DNA of 64,000 nucleotides from UBA1413 sp964567485 (GCA_964567485.1 CAZMMX010000017.1:7252-71251), one strand, 5' to 3'; positions 49,077 to 59,749 are shown, counted from the stretch's first letter. Made by a program: numbers and translations. Notes: generated by a model from the sequence alone, not told the origin.

Positions 49077-49520
49077 ATGGCGAAAGAAATTGCTGGATTA
49101 ATCAAATTACAAATCAAGGGTGGTGCTGCAAATCCGTCACCCCCGGTAGGGCCGGCTTTAGGATCAAAAGGGGTCAATATCATGCAGTTTTGTAAGCTTT
49201 TCAATGCCAGGACCCAAGACCAGGCAGGGAAAGTTTTACCTGTGGTGATTACTGTCTATGCTGACAAATCGTTTGACTTTATCGTCAAAGAACCCCCGGT
49301 GGCCATCCAGCTCCTCGAAGCCTCCAAGGCGAAGAAAGGGTCTGCGGAACCGAACCTCAAAAAGATCGCATCCGTCACCTGGGATCAGGTAAGACTGATT
49401 GCCGAGTCAAAGATGTCGGACCTGAACTGCTTCACCGTGGAGTCTGCTATGAGTATGGTGGCCGGCACTGCCAGAAGTATGGGGATCACCGTTGAAGGAG
49501 AATCTCCATTCACTAATTAA
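49077..49520 (+). CDS. rplK: 50S ribosomal protein L11
   Basis: 147 residues. N-terminal domain with LIKLQIKGGAANPSPPVGPALGSKGVNIMQFC, C-terminal rRNA-binding domain with GTARSMGITVEG. Forms the GTPase-associated centre with 23S rRNA. Followed 14 bases later by rplA. Confidence 0.98.
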   Translation: MAKEIAGLIKLQIKGGAANPSPPVGPALGSKGVNIMQFCKLFNARTQDQAGKVLPVVITVYADKSFDFIVKEPPVAIQLLEASKAKKGSAEPNLKKIASVTWDQVRLIAESKMSDLNCFTVESAMSMVAGTARSMGITVEGESPFTN

Positions 49521-49534
49521 TTAAATTTTAAACG

Positions 49535-50230
49535 ATGGGCAGAATTACGAAAAATAAAAAAGCTGCACTTGGGAAAATCGAAAAGGCGAAGGTCTATACC
49601 ATCGACGAAGCCGCCGCTCTTGTGAAGGAGATTACCTTCACCAAGTTTGATGCATCGGTCGATATCGACATCCGCCTTGGGGTAGACCCGAGAAAGGCCA
49701 ACCAGATGGTTAGAGGCGTAGTTTCGTTACCCCATGGAACTGGAAAAGAGGTCAGGGTACTGGCAATGGTTACCTCCGATAAAGAGCAGGAAGCCAAAGA
49801 CGCAGGCGCTGATTATGTAGGTCTCGAAGAGTATATCGAGAAGATCAAAGGTGGATGGACCGATGTCGATGTGATCATCACCATGCCTCCCGTCATGGGA
49901 AAAATCGGTGCTTTGGGAAGAATCCTCGGTCCTCGCGGACTGATGCCTAACCCCAAGAGCGGTACCGTAACCATGGACGTGGGAAAGGCCATCCAGGAAG
50001 TTAAGCAGGGTAAAATCGACTTCAAGGTCGACAAGTTCGGGATCGTGCACACATCTATTGGCAAGGTCTCCTTCTCCCCTGATAAACTGAAGGACAACGC
50101 CCGTGAGTTTGTCAATATGATTCTCAAACTCAAGCCTGTTGCCGCCAAAGGCACCTACATCAAGAGCATCTACCTCTCCAGCACCATGAGCCCTGGTATC
50201 CAAGTCGAACCTAAGTCAGTCGCTGACTAA
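49535..50230 (+). CDS. rplA: 50S ribosomal protein L1
   Basis: 231 residues, standard. The L1 signature IGALGRILGPRGLMPNPKSGTVT is at about residues 125-147. It builds the mobile L1 stalk and in other bacteria represses its own operon by binding the leader; no leader site was identified here. Confidence 0.98.
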   Translation: MGRITKNKKAALGKIEKAKVYTIDEAAALVKEITFTKFDASVDIDIRLGVDPRKANQMVRGVVSLPHGTGKEVRVLAMVTSDKEQEAKDAGADYVGLEEYIEKIKGGWTDVDVIITMPPVMGKIGALGRILGPRGLMPNPKSGTVTMDVGKAIQEVKQGKIDFKVDKFGIVHTSIGKVSFSPDKLKDNAREFVNMILKLKPVAAKGTYIKSIYLSSTMSPGIQVEPKSVAD

Positions 50231-50242
50231 AAATGTGTTGTT

Positions 50243-50764
50243 ATGAAGAGTTCTGAAAAAAAGGTGGTTATCGAAAGTTTAACCGAACAAATTAAGAAAT
50301 ACAACCATTTTTACCTGACTGACATCAGTGGTCTCAATGCTGTAGGTACCAGCGAACTGCGAAGAAGATGTTTCAAACAGGATATTAAACTGGTTGTAGT
50401 TAAGAATACCCTGATGCGTAAGGCACTGGAGCAATCGGGCAAGGATGCTTCCGGGCTTTTCGATGTGTTGAAAGGGAGTACGTCGGTCATGTTCAGCGAC
50501 AGCGGTAATGTTCCCGCAAAACTGATAAAGGAGTTCAGAAAGGTCCACAAATCGACCCTGCTTAAAGCCGCTTTTGTTGAAGAATCGGTGTATGTAGGCG
50601 ATGATCAGCTCGAAGCACTGATCAATGTGAAGACAAAGAACGAACTCGTGGCCGATCTGGTAGCCCTGCTGCAATCACCCATGAAGACGCTCCTTTCACA
50701 GTTGCAGTCGGGTGGTATAATTTTACACGGAGTTCTGAAAACTCTGGAAGAGAAAAATAAATAA
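50243..50764 (+). CDS. rplJ: 50S ribosomal protein L10
   Basis: 173 residues. Starts KKVVIESLTEQIKKYNHFYLTDISGLN; conserved LRRRCFKQDIKLVVVKNTLMRKAL. Its C-terminal helix holds the L7/L12 dimers. 12 bases after rplA. Confidence 0.97.
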   Translation: MKSSEKKVVIESLTEQIKKYNHFYLTDISGLNAVGTSELRRRCFKQDIKLVVVKNTLMRKALEQSGKDASGLFDVLKGSTSVMFSDSGNVPAKLIKEFRKVHKSTLLKAAFVEESVYVGDDQLEALINVKTKNELVADLVALLQSPMKTLLSQLQSGGIILHGVLKTLEEKNK

Positions 50765-50788
50765 TTAATCAATTTTAAAATCAATACA

Positions 50789-51169
50789 ATGGCAGATTTA
50801 AAACAGCTTGCAGCGGAGTTAGTGAACTTGACTGTTAAAGAGGTTAACGAATTGTCCAAGATCCTGAAAGATGAATATGGCATTGAACCTGCTGCAGCAG
50901 CAGTGGCCGTTGCCGGTCCTGTGGCCGCCAGCGCTGAAGTTGCTGAAGAGGCAGCCCAGACTGAATTCGATGTCATCCTCAAGTTCGGTGGTCAGGCAAA
51001 ACTTCAGGTCGTTAAACTGATAAAAGAGTTGACCGGACTCGGCCTCAAAGAGTCCAAAGAATTGGTCGACGCAGCCCCCAAGGCAGTCAAGGAAAAAGTT
51101 TCCAAGGAAGAAGCTGAATCCCTGAAAGCCCAGCTCGAAGAAGCAGGAGCAGAAGTTGAAATTAAATAA
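50789..51169 (+). CDS. rplL: 50S ribosomal protein L7/L12
   Basis: 126 residues. N-terminal dimerisation domain, Ala-rich hinge (EPAAAAVAVAGPVAAS) and C-terminal domain with VVKLIKELTGLGLKESKELVD. Recruits translational GTPases. Followed by an attenuator-like hairpin before rpoB. Confidence 0.98.
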   Translation: MADLKQLAAELVNLTVKEVNELSKILKDEYGIEPAAAAVAVAGPVAASAEVAEEAAQTEFDVILKFGGQAKLQVVKLIKELTGLGLKESKELVDAAPKAVKEKVSKEEAESLKAQLEEAGAEVEIK

Positions 51170-51192
51170 GTGGCGCCTTATTTAAGGTATAT

Positions 51193-51231
51193 GGTTTAGA
51201 ATCTCGCTCCGGCAAGATTCTAAACCTTTTT
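51193..51231 (+). terminator. attenuator between rplL and rpoB
   Basis: GGTTTAGAATCT and AGATTCTAAACC form a perfect 12-base stem with a 10-base loop, followed by five T. It lies inside a cluster that must also express rpoB, and no strong promoter is seen after it. It therefore probably stops only part of the transcripts, lowering rpoBC relative to the ribosomal proteins, as is known for the same spot in E. coli. Confidence 0.8.
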
Positions 51232-51267
51232 GTATTTATATTTTTACTATTAAACCAGTATAAATAC

Positions 51268-54200
51268 ATGATTATAAATAAAAAGAACGAGAGGATCAGT
51301 TTCTCCTCATCCCAAACAAGGTATGAATATCCTGACTTCCTCGAAGTTCAGGTGAAGGCATTCCGGGAATTTTTTCAATTAAAGACAACACCCGAGAACC
51401 GGAAAAATGAAGGCCTTTTTAAGGTTTTCCAGGAGAATTTCCCCATTTCCGACACACGCAACAATTTTGTTCTCGAGTTCATTGACTACCAGGTCGATCC
51501 CCCGCGCTATTCTATCGAGGAGTGCATCGAGAGGGGACTGACTTTCAGTGTCCCGCTGAAAGCAAAACTGAAGCTTTACTGTACCGATCCCGAACATGAG
51601 GATTTCGATACGGTAGTGCAGGATGTTTACCTGGGTACGGTACCCTATATGACCGACAAGGGTACTTTCATCATTAACGGTGCTGAAAGAGTGATCGTTT
51701 CTCAGCTGCACCGTTCGCCCGGAGTCTTCTTCGGGCAGAGTGTCCACGCCAACGGAACCAAGCTGTATTCAGCCAGGATAATCCCCTTTAAGGGTTCCTG
51801 GATTGAGTTTGCCACGGATATCAACAGTGTGATGTATGCTTACATCGACAGGAAGAAAAAACTGCCGGTGACGACCCTGCTCAGGGCTATTGGCTTCGAA
51901 AGTGACAAGGACGTTCTGGAGATCTTCGACCTCGCCGACGAAATCAAAGTATCCAAAACAAGCCTCAAAAAGGTGGTCGGCCGTAAGCTGGCTGCCCGGG
52001 TTCTCAAATCGTGGGTCGAAGATTTCGTCGATGAAGACACCGGTGAAGTGGTCTCCATCGAAAGAAATGAAGTGATCATAGACCGCGAAACGATTCTTAC
52101 CGACGACCACATCGATGAGATTACCGATGCCGGGACCAAAACCATCCTCCTCCACAAGGAGGACCAGAATCAGCAGGATTTCGCGATCATCTACAATACA
52201 CTGCAGAAAGACCCCTGTAATTCGGAGAAAGAGGCCGTTCTTCACATCTACCGCCAGCTGCGTAACGCCGAACCGCCTGATGAGGCCACAGCCCGTGATG
52301 TCATCGACAAGCTTTTCTTCTCCGATAAGAGGTATGACCTGGGTGATGTGGGCCGCTACCGGATCAACAAGAAACTGGGACTCAATAGCGACATGGAAAC
52401 CCGTGTGCTGACCAGGGAAGATATCATCGAGATCATCAAGTACCTTATACAGCTGGTTAATTCAAAGACCGATGTCGACGACATTGACCACCTCAGCAAC
52501 CGTCGCGTGCGTACTGTTGGCGAGCAGATGTTCAGTCAGTTCGGTGTGGGGTTGGCCCGTATGGCCCGTACCATTCGTGAGCGGATGAATGTCAGGGATA
52601 ATGAGGTCTTCACACCCATTGACCTGATCAACTCCAAGACCCTTTCTTCGGTGATCAACTCCTTCTTTGGCACCAATGCCTTGTCGCAATTCATGGACCA
52701 GACCAATCCTCTGGCGGAAATGACCCACAAGCGCAGGATGTCGGCACTCGGTCCCGGGGGGCTCTCCCGTGAACGTGCCGGGTTCGAGGTGCGTGACGTT
52801 CACTTCACCCATTACGGACGGCTCTGCCCCATAGAAACTCCCGAAGGTCCCAATATCGGTCTGATCTCCTCACTCTGTGTTTATGCCAAGATTACCGATC
52901 TGGGCTTTATCGCCACTCCTTACCGCAAGGTGGCCAACGGACAGGTAGACCTCTCCGATGAGGGGGTGGTTTTCCTGACCGCTGAAGAGGAGGAGAGTAC
53001 CATCATCGCCCAGGCCAGTGCTCCTCTTGATGCCGATGGATTTTTTGTCCGTCCCCGGGTGAAAGCCCGTTTTGACGGGGATTATCCCCTGGTCGATAAG
53101 GATACGGTACAGCTTATGGACGTAGGTCCCAACCAGATTGCCTCGGTAGCGGCTTCGTTGATTCCCTTTCTGGAGCATGACGATGCCAACCGTGCACTCA
53201 TGGGATCCAACATGATGCGTCAGGCCGTGCCGCTGCTCAGACCTGAAGCCCCCATTGTGGGAACCGGCCTTGAAGGCAGGGCTGCCGCCGACTCGCGCAT
53301 TCTCATCAAAGCCGAGGGTGACGGCGTAGTCGAGTATGTCGACGCCCGCCAGATCATCGTGCGCTATGACATGACGGAAGATGACAAATTTGTAAGGTTT
53401 GACCCCGAACTGGCCACTTACAACCTTCCCAAATATACCAAAACCAACCAGGGGACGACTGTGGACCTCAAACCCATCGTGGTGAAAGGCCAGCGGATCA
53501 AAACCGGCGATATTCTCACGGAAGGGTATGCCACAGAAAACGGGGAACTCGCACTTGGACGTAACCTCATGGTGGCCTTCATGCCCTGGCAGGGTTATAA
53601 CTATGAAGATGCCATCGTGGTCTCGGAGCGGGTAGTCCGCGAAGATGTCTTCACCTCGGTGCACGTCGACGAGTACAGCCTGGAAGTCCGCGATACCAAA
53701 AGGGGCGTCGAGGAGTTTACTTCCGACATTCCCAACGTCAGCGAGGATGCTACCCGTAACCTCGATGAGAATGGACTGATCCGCATTGGTGCCAACGTCA
53801 AACCCGGTGACATCCTGATAGGTAAGATCACCCCCAAGGGTGAATCAGATCCCTCGCCCGAGGAAAAACTCTTGCGTGCCATTTTCGGCGACAAGGCTGG
53901 TGACGTCAAAGACGCCTCACTAAAGGCTTCTCCCTCCCTGAACGGGGTGGTTATCGACAAGAAGCTTTTTTCCAGGGTGGCCAAAGAAAAGAAAGGAAAA
54001 CTGTCCACCAAGCCGCTGCTTGACCAGATCGATGAAAAATTCGATAAGGAAGTGGCAGCACTGCGTGGTCGTCTCGAGGAGAAACTCTTTGAGCTGGTTT
54101 CCGGGAAAACGTCGCAGGGAGTCAAGGATTATTATGGCACCGAAGTGATTGTTAAGGGGGTGAAATTCACCCTCAAGCAGCTTCAGGACATCGACTACCT

Positions 54201-55080
54201 GACGGTTAACCCCTCGAAGTGGACAACCGACAAGGATAAGAACGACTTGATATTCAGGTTGGTGAACAATTTCATCATGAAGTACAAGGAAGCGGAAGCC
54301 GTGTCGAGGCGTGAGCGTTTCAATGTGACGATTGGTGATGAACTCCCTGCCGGCATCATCCAGCTTGCCAAGGTCTATATTGCCAAGAAGCGGAAGCTTC
54401 AGATCGGGGACAAGATGGCGGGACGCCATGGCAACAAGGGGATTGTTTCCCGCGTTGTGCGTTCCGAAGACATGCCTTTCCTGGGCGATGGCACCCCTGT
54501 CGATATCGTTCTCAATCCCCTGGGAGTGCCTTCGCGTATGAACCTGGGACAGATTTACGAAACGGTGCTGGCGTGGGCAGGAAAAGAACTGGGGGTTAAG
54601 TTTGCCACTCCCATCTTTGACGGAGCTTCACTCGATAACATTACCGAATACACCGAAAAGGCGGGAATCCCGAGATATGGGAAAACCGTTCTCTATGATG
54701 GTGAAACAGGAGAGCCTTTTGACCAGCCGGCCACGGTGGGCATCATTTATATGATGAAACTCGGCCATATGGTCGAGGATAAGATGCATGCCCGTTCCAT
54801 TGGTCCTTATTCCCTCATTACCCAGCAGCCCCTGGGCGGAAAAGCTCAGTTCGGGGGTCAGCGGTTCGGGGAAATGGAAGTCTGGGCCCTGGAAGCCTTC
54901 GGAGCCTCCCACATCTTGCAGGAGATCCTTACCGTGAAATCTGACGATGTGATGGGCCGTGCCAAAGCTTATGAATCGATCGTCAAGGGGGAACCCATGC
55001 CTCAACCGGGAATTCCCGAATCACTCAACGTCCTTCTGCATGAACTGCGGGGATTGGGCCTGAGCGTACGTATGGAATAA
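51268..55080 (+). CDS. rpoB: RNA polymerase subunit beta
   Basis: A 1270-residue catalytic subunit. Typical segments are GTFIINGAERVIVSQLHRSPGVFF, the rifampicin-region FGTNALSQFMDQTNPLAEMTHKRR with LSALGPGG, KGESDPSPEEKLLRAIFGDKAGDVKDASLK, and GDKMAGRHGNKGIVS near the C-terminus. Residues that cause rifampicin resistance when changed (Asp in FMDQTN, His in THKRR) are the sensitive type. The protein ends in LGLSVRME, with no fusion to rpoC, which starts 55 bases later. Confidence 0.98.
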   Translation: MIINKKNERISFSSSQTRYEYPDFLEVQVKAFREFFQLKTTPENRKNEGLFKVFQENFPISDTRNNFVLEFIDYQVDPPRYSIEECIERGLTFSVPLKAKLKLYCTDPEHEDFDTVVQDVYLGTVPYMTDKGTFIINGAERVIVSQLHRSPGVFFGQSVHANGTKLYSARIIPFKGSWIEFATDINSVMYAYIDRKKKLPVTTLLRAIGFESDKDVLEIFDLADEIKVSKTSLKKVVGRKLAARVLKSWVEDFVDEDTGEVVSIERNEVIIDRETILTDDHIDEITDAGTKTILLHKEDQNQQDFAIIYNTLQKDPCNSEKEAVLHIYRQLRNAEPPDEATARDVIDKLFFSDKRYDLGDVGRYRINKKLGLNSDMETRVLTREDIIEIIKYLIQLVNSKTDVDDIDHLSNRRVRTVGEQMFSQFGVGLARMARTIRERMNVRDNEVFTPIDLINSKTLSSVINSFFGTNALSQFMDQTNPLAEMTHKRRMSALGPGGLSRERAGFEVRDVHFTHYGRLCPIETPEGPNIGLISSLCVYAKITDLGFIATPYRKVANGQVDLSDEGVVFLTAEEEESTIIAQASAPLDADGFFVRPRVKARFDGDYPLVDKDTVQLMDVGPNQIASVAASLIPFLEHDDANRALMGSNMMRQAVPLLRPEAPIVGTGLEGRAAADSRILIKAEGDGVVEYVDARQIIVRYDMTEDDKFVRFDPELATYNLPKYTKTNQGTTVDLKPIVVKGQRIKTGDILTEGYATENGELALGRNLMVAFMPWQGYNYEDAIVVSERVVREDVFTSVHVDEYSLEVRDTKRGVEEFTSDIPNVSEDATRNLDENGLIRIGANVKPGDILIGKITPKGESDPSPEEKLLRAIFGDKAGDVKDASLKASPSLNGVVIDKKLFSRVAKEKKGKLSTKPLLDQIDEKFDKEVAALRGRLEEKLFELVSGKTSQGVKDYYGTEVIVKGVKFTLKQLQDIDYLTVNPSKWTTDKDKNDLIFRLVNNFIMKYKEAEAVSRRERFNVTIGDELPAGIIQLAKVYIAKKRKLQIGDKMAGRHGNKGIVSRVVRSEDMPFLGDGTPVDIVLNPLGVPSRMNLGQIYETVLAWAGKELGVKFATPIFDGASLDNITEYTEKAGIPRYGKTVLYDGETGEPFDQPATVGIIYMMKLGHMVEDKMHARSIGPYSLITQQPLGGKAQFGGQRFGEMEVWALEAFGASHILQEILTVKSDDVMGRAKAYESIVKGEPMPQPGIPESLNVLLHELRGLGLSVRME

Positions 55081-55135
55081 TATACAGGACCATCTGTAAG
55101 GATGGGTGTTGATTCAACTATAAAGCGTAGTTTGT

Positions 55136-58100
55136 ATGACATTCAGAAAAGACAACAAAGCAAAAAGCAACTTTTCCAAAATTTCTATAAGCCTGGCCTC
55201 TCCGGAGGAGATCCTGGAACGGTCGCATGGGGAGGTCCTGAAGCCTGAAACCATCAACTACCGGACTTATAAGCCGGAGCGTGACGGTCTCTTTTGCGAA
55301 AGGATCTTTGGCCCGGTCAAGGATTATGAGTGCCATTGCGGTAAGTACAAACGGATCCGCTACAAGGGGATCGTTTGTGACCGCTGTGGAGTGGAAGTTA
55401 CCGAAAAGAAGGTCCGCCGTGAACGCATGGGCCATATTTCCCTGGTGGTTCCCGTGGCTCATATCTGGTATTTCAGGTCACTCCCCAATAAGATCGGGTA
55501 TCTTCTGGGGCTTCCCACCAAAAAACTGGACTCTATCATTTACTATGAAAGGTATGTGGTGGTCAATCCAGGGATTAAGGCGGCCGAAGGGGTCAAGCAT
55601 CTTGATCTTCTCTCGGAAGAGGAGTATCTCGATATCCTCGATTCCCTGCCCCGCGAAAACCAGTATCTCGACGATGAAGATCCCAACAAGTTCGTAGCCA
55701 AAATGGGAGCGGAAGCGCTCTATTCCATTCTGGCAAAAAGCGATCTGGATGCCTTATCGTTTGATTTGCGTCACAAGGCAGGTACCGAAACTTCCCAGCA
55801 GAGGAAAAACGAGGCGCTCAAGCGGCTCCAGGTGGTGGAAGCCTTCAGGGCCAGTAAAACCCTGAACCATCCCGAATGGATGATCGTCAAGGTAGTGCCG
55901 GTCATTCCTCCCGACCTTCGTCCTCTGGTGCCTCTCGACGGGGGGCGTTTTGCCACCTCCGATCTCAACGATCTCTACCGTAGGGTGATTATCCGTAATA
56001 ACCGGCTGAAAAGACTGATCGAGATCAAAGCCCCGGAAGTCATCCTCAGGAATGAAAAACGGATGCTCCAGGAAGCCGTGGACTCCCTTTTCGACAATTC
56101 CCGCAAGGTGAATGCCGTGAAGACCGAGAATAACCGCGCCCTGAAGTCACTCTCCGACAGTCTGAAGGGAAAACAGGGACGTTTCCGCCAGAACCTTCTG
56201 GGAAAACGTGTCGACTATTCTGCCCGTTCGGTGATTGTGGTCGGACCGAAGCTCAAATTGCACGAATGCGGTCTGCCCAAGGATATGGCCGCTGAATTAT
56301 ACAAACCTTTTGTGATTCGCAAGCTTATTGAAAGAGGCATCGTGAAAACGGTGAAATCGGCCAAGAAGATTGTGGACCGCAAGGATCCCGTGGTTTGGGA
56401 AATCCTCGAGAATGTGCTCAAGGGACATCCCGTCATGCTGAACCGTGCGCCTACCCTGCACCGTTTGTCGATCCAGGCGTTTCAGCCCGTGCTCATCGAA
56501 GGAAAGGCCATTCAGCTTCATCCCCTGGTGTGTACTGGTTTCAATGCCGACTTCGACGGAGACCAGATGGCTGTTCATCTCCCCCTGGGAAATGCCGCCA
56601 TCCTGGAAGCCCAGCTGCTGATGCTGGCTTCCCACAACCTCCTTAATCCGGCTAATGGGGCCCCCATCACCGTGCCTTCACAGGATATGGTGCTCGGGCT
56701 CTATTATATGACCAAACCACGCCCGGGCGTCAAAGGGGAAGGAATGACCTTCTACTCCCCGCAGGAGGTGATCATCGCCTTCAATGAAGGCGCTGTTGCG
56801 ATGCATGCCATCGTGAAGGTGAAAGTGGAAGACGTCGACGAAAAGGGTGAATATTTCCATCATATCGTGGAAACTACCGTGGGGCGCGTTCTTTTCAACG
56901 AAACCGTACCCCGTGAAGCAGGCTTCATCAACCAGTTGCTGACCAAAAAGTCACTCCGCAATATCATTACCGACGTCTATAAGGTGACCGGAAATGCCGC
57001 TACCGTGGCATTCCTTGACGACATCAAGGACCTCGGGTACCACTGGGCCTATCGTGGCGGCCTCTCTTTCAACATCGACGACGTGATCATTCCTACCGAT
57101 AAGAAGGAAATCGTGGATGAGGGATACAACGAAGTCGACGAGGTGATTTCCAACTATAACATGGGCTTTATCACCAACAACGAAAGGTATAACCAGGTAA
57201 TCGACATTTGGACACATGCCAATGCCAAGCTGACCAATTCGGTGATGAAGACCCTGAGCTCTGATAAGCAGGGATTTAACTCGGTGTATATGATGCTTGA
57301 CTCGGGAGCCAGGGGTTCCAAGGAACAGATCAGGCAGTTATGCGGGATGAGGGGGCTGATGGCCAAACCCCAGAAATCGGGATCCACCACCTCTCAGATC
57401 ATTGAGAACCCCATTCTGGCCAACTTCAAGGAGGGGTTGTCGGTTCTCGAGTACTTCATTTCGACCCACGGTGCCCGTAAAGGTCTCGCCGATACCGCCC
57501 TGAAAACCGCCGATGCCGGATATCTTACCCGTCGTCTGGTTGACGTGGCGCAGGATGTGATTATTTCCGAGGATGACTGCGGCACCCTCCGCGGCTTGGT
57601 GGCCACCGCCATTAAAAATAACGAAGAGGTGGTCTCCTCCCTATATGAACGTATTCTTGGACGTACTTCGGTTCATGACATCTACCACCCCCTCAAGGGT
57701 GACCTGATTGTTAAATCGGGTGATGAAATCACTGAAGATATCGCTGCCGTGATCGAGGATTCCCCGATAGAGAGTGTGGAAATCAGGTCGGTGCTTACCT
57801 GTGAGTCGGAAGTGGGCGTTTGTGCCAAGTGTTACGGACGAAACCTGGCCAGCGGCAATAAGGTGCAAAGAGGTGAAGCCGCTGGCGTCATCGCAGCACA
57901 ATCGATCGGTGAACCAGGAACCCAGCTGACCCTCCGTACTTTCCACGTCGGGGGTATCGCCGGAAACATCTCGGCCCAGTCTATGGTGGTCTCCAAATAT
58001 GACGGATACGTCGAAATTGAGGAACTCCGGGCCGTACCCTTTGTCGATAAGGATGGCAAAAATGTCGACGTGGTCGTCAGCCGTCTGGCCGAACTGAAGA

Positions 58101-59413
58101 TCATTGACAAGAATACAAATATCCAGCTCTCGAATCACCCGATTCCCTACGGATCAAAACTCTTCATCAAGAACGGGGATTCTGTGACCCGCGGACAGCA
58201 TCTCTGCGACTGGGACCCTTATAATGGGGTGATCATTACCGAGTACGACGGAAAGATCGAATTTGAGAACCTTATCGAAGGCGTGACCTTCCGTGAGGAA
58301 TCAGATGAGCAGACCGGCTACAATGAAAAGGTGATTATTGAAACCAGGGATAAGACCCGGAATCCTTCACTCAGGGTTTTAGACGGTGACGGCAACCTGA
58401 TCCGTACCTACAATCTTCCAGTGGGAGGTCACTTGTCGGTCAACAACGGAGATAAGGTCCGTGGCGGTCAGGTGCTGGTGAAAATTCCGCGTGCCGCAGG
58501 TAAGGCTGGTGATATCACCGGTGGTCTTCCCCGTGTTACCGAACTTTTTGAAGCCAGGAATCCTTCCAATCCTGCCGTGGTTTCCGAAATCGACGGTGAA
58601 GTCATGCTGGGCAAGATAAAAAGAGGAAACAGGGAGATTGTGGTCACTTCCAAAACAGGAGAGGTCAAGCGCTACCTGGTGCCGCTGTCACGGCAGATCC
58701 TGGTGCAGGACAACGACTATATCCGTGCCGGTACTCCTTTATCCGACGGGGCTACTACACCTTCCGACATTCTGGCCATCAAGGGCCCGACTGCCGTACA
58801 GGAGTATATCCTCAATGAGGTTCAGGACGTTTACCGCATGCAGGGGGTGAAGATCAACGACAAACACTTTGAGGTGATCATCCGTCAGATGATGCGCAAG
58901 GTGGAAATCGAAGACCCGGGTGATACCCGCTTCCTCGAAAAACAGGTGGTCGACAAGAATGAGTTTTTCCAGGAGAATGACTGGATCTACAATAAAAAGA
59001 TCATCACTGAATCGGGGGATGCTGAGGGGCTTCGTGCCGGCCAGATCATTTCGGCCCGCAGGCTGAGGGATGAGAATTCACTCCTCCGCCGAAAGGACAA
59101 GAGGTTGATAGAAGCCCGCGATGCCATTCCTGCCACGTCGAGCCAGGTGCTCCAGGGGATTACCAGGGCAGCCCTCCAAACCAGGAGCTGGCTGTCGGCA
59201 GCCTCCTTCCAGGAGACCACCAAAGTGCTCAACGAATCGGCCATCATGGGAAAAGTCGATTACCTCGACGGCCTCAAGGAAAACGTGATCTGCGGTCACC
59301 TGATCCCTGCCGGAACCGGCCTCAAGGAATACAAAAACCTCGTGGTAGGCTCCAAGACCGAATACGATCGCCTGGTCGACATGAAAGAACCCATGGATAA
59401 TGAGGATGAATAA
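55136..59413 (+). CDS. rpoC: RNA polymerase subunit beta'
   Basis: A 1425-residue catalytic subunit. N-terminal zinc site CHCGKYK...CDRCGVEV near residue 70, catalytic triad NADFDGDQMAVH near residue 460, a second zinc site around CESEVGVCAKCYGRNLA, and bridge-helix segment FISTHGARKGLADTALKTADAGYLTRRLVD. Ends in a short acidic tail. Followed nine bases later by the DUF3467 gene. Confidence 0.98.
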   Translation: MTFRKDNKAKSNFSKISISLASPEEILERSHGEVLKPETINYRTYKPERDGLFCERIFGPVKDYECHCGKYKRIRYKGIVCDRCGVEVTEKKVRRERMGHISLVVPVAHIWYFRSLPNKIGYLLGLPTKKLDSIIYYERYVVVNPGIKAAEGVKHLDLLSEEEYLDILDSLPRENQYLDDEDPNKFVAKMGAEALYSILAKSDLDALSFDLRHKAGTETSQQRKNEALKRLQVVEAFRASKTLNHPEWMIVKVVPVIPPDLRPLVPLDGGRFATSDLNDLYRRVIIRNNRLKRLIEIKAPEVILRNEKRMLQEAVDSLFDNSRKVNAVKTENNRALKSLSDSLKGKQGRFRQNLLGKRVDYSARSVIVVGPKLKLHECGLPKDMAAELYKPFVIRKLIERGIVKTVKSAKKIVDRKDPVVWEILENVLKGHPVMLNRAPTLHRLSIQAFQPVLIEGKAIQLHPLVCTGFNADFDGDQMAVHLPLGNAAILEAQLLMLASHNLLNPANGAPITVPSQDMVLGLYYMTKPRPGVKGEGMTFYSPQEVIIAFNEGAVAMHAIVKVKVEDVDEKGEYFHHIVETTVGRVLFNETVPREAGFINQLLTKKSLRNIITDVYKVTGNAATVAFLDDIKDLGYHWAYRGGLSFNIDDVIIPTDKKEIVDEGYNEVDEVISNYNMGFITNNERYNQVIDIWTHANAKLTNSVMKTLSSDKQGFNSVYMMLDSGARGSKEQIRQLCGMRGLMAKPQKSGSTTSQIIENPILANFKEGLSVLEYFISTHGARKGLADTALKTADAGYLTRRLVDVAQDVIISEDDCGTLRGLVATAIKNNEEVVSSLYERILGRTSVHDIYHPLKGDLIVKSGDEITEDIAAVIEDSPIESVEIRSVLTCESEVGVCAKCYGRNLASGNKVQRGEAAGVIAAQSIGEPGTQLTLRTFHVGGIAGNISAQSMVVSKYDGYVEIEELRAVPFVDKDGKNVDVVVSRLAELKIIDKNTNIQLSNHPIPYGSKLFIKNGDSVTRGQHLCDWDPYNGVIITEYDGKIEFENLIEGVTFREESDEQTGYNEKVIIETRDKTRNPSLRVLDGDGNLIRTYNLPVGGHLSVNNGDKVRGGQVLVKIPRAAGKAGDITGGLPRVTELFEARNPSNPAVVSEIDGEVMLGKIKRGNREIVVTSKTGEVKRYLVPLSRQILVQDNDYIRAGTPLSDGATTPSDILAIKGPTAVQEYILNEVQDVYRMQGVKINDKHFEVIIRQMMRKVEIEDPGDTRFLEKQVVDKNEFFQENDWIYNKKIITESGDAEGLRAGQIISARRLRDENSLLRRKDKRLIEARDAIPATSSQVLQGITRAALQTRSWLSAASFQETTKVLNESAIMGKVDYLDGLKENVICGHLIPAGTGLKEYKNLVVGSKTEYDRLVDMKEPMDNEDE

Positions 59414-59422
59414 AGTCTAAGT

Positions 59423-59746
59423 ATGAGCGATAATAAACAGAATCCACAACAACTGAATATTGAACTGAGCGAGGAAGTCGCTCAGGGGATCTATTCAAAC
59501 CTTGCGGTCATCACCCATTCCAGCTCGGAATTCGTCCTCGATTTTGTCAGAATCATGCCGGGAATTCCCAAGGCCAATGTCAAGTCGAGAATCATTCTGA
59601 CACCTGAACATGCCAAGCGTCTTCTGCTGGCTCTTCAGGATAACCTGAAAAAGTACGAAAATGTGCACGGACCCATCAGGATCAGCGGGGGTAACGACCC
59701 TGTCGTTCCTCCCATGACCTTCGGGGGGCCTGCTGCACAAGCCTAA
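59423..59746 (+). CDS. DUF3467 protein
   Basis: A 107-residue cytoplasmic protein. Its pattern (NIELSEEVAQGIYSNLAVITHSSSEFVLDF, then RIILTPEHAKRLLLALQDNL) is that of DUF3467, a small domain that in Bacteroidota is found right behind rpoC. Function unknown. The position nine bases after rpoC suggests co-expression with RNA polymerase. Terminated at 59750. Confidence 0.92.
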   Translation: MSDNKQNPQQLNIELSEEVAQGIYSNLAVITHSSSEFVLDFVRIMPGIPKANVKSRIILTPEHAKRLLLALQDNLKKYENVHGPIRISGGNDPVVPPMTFGGPAAQA

Positions 59747-59749
59747 TAG

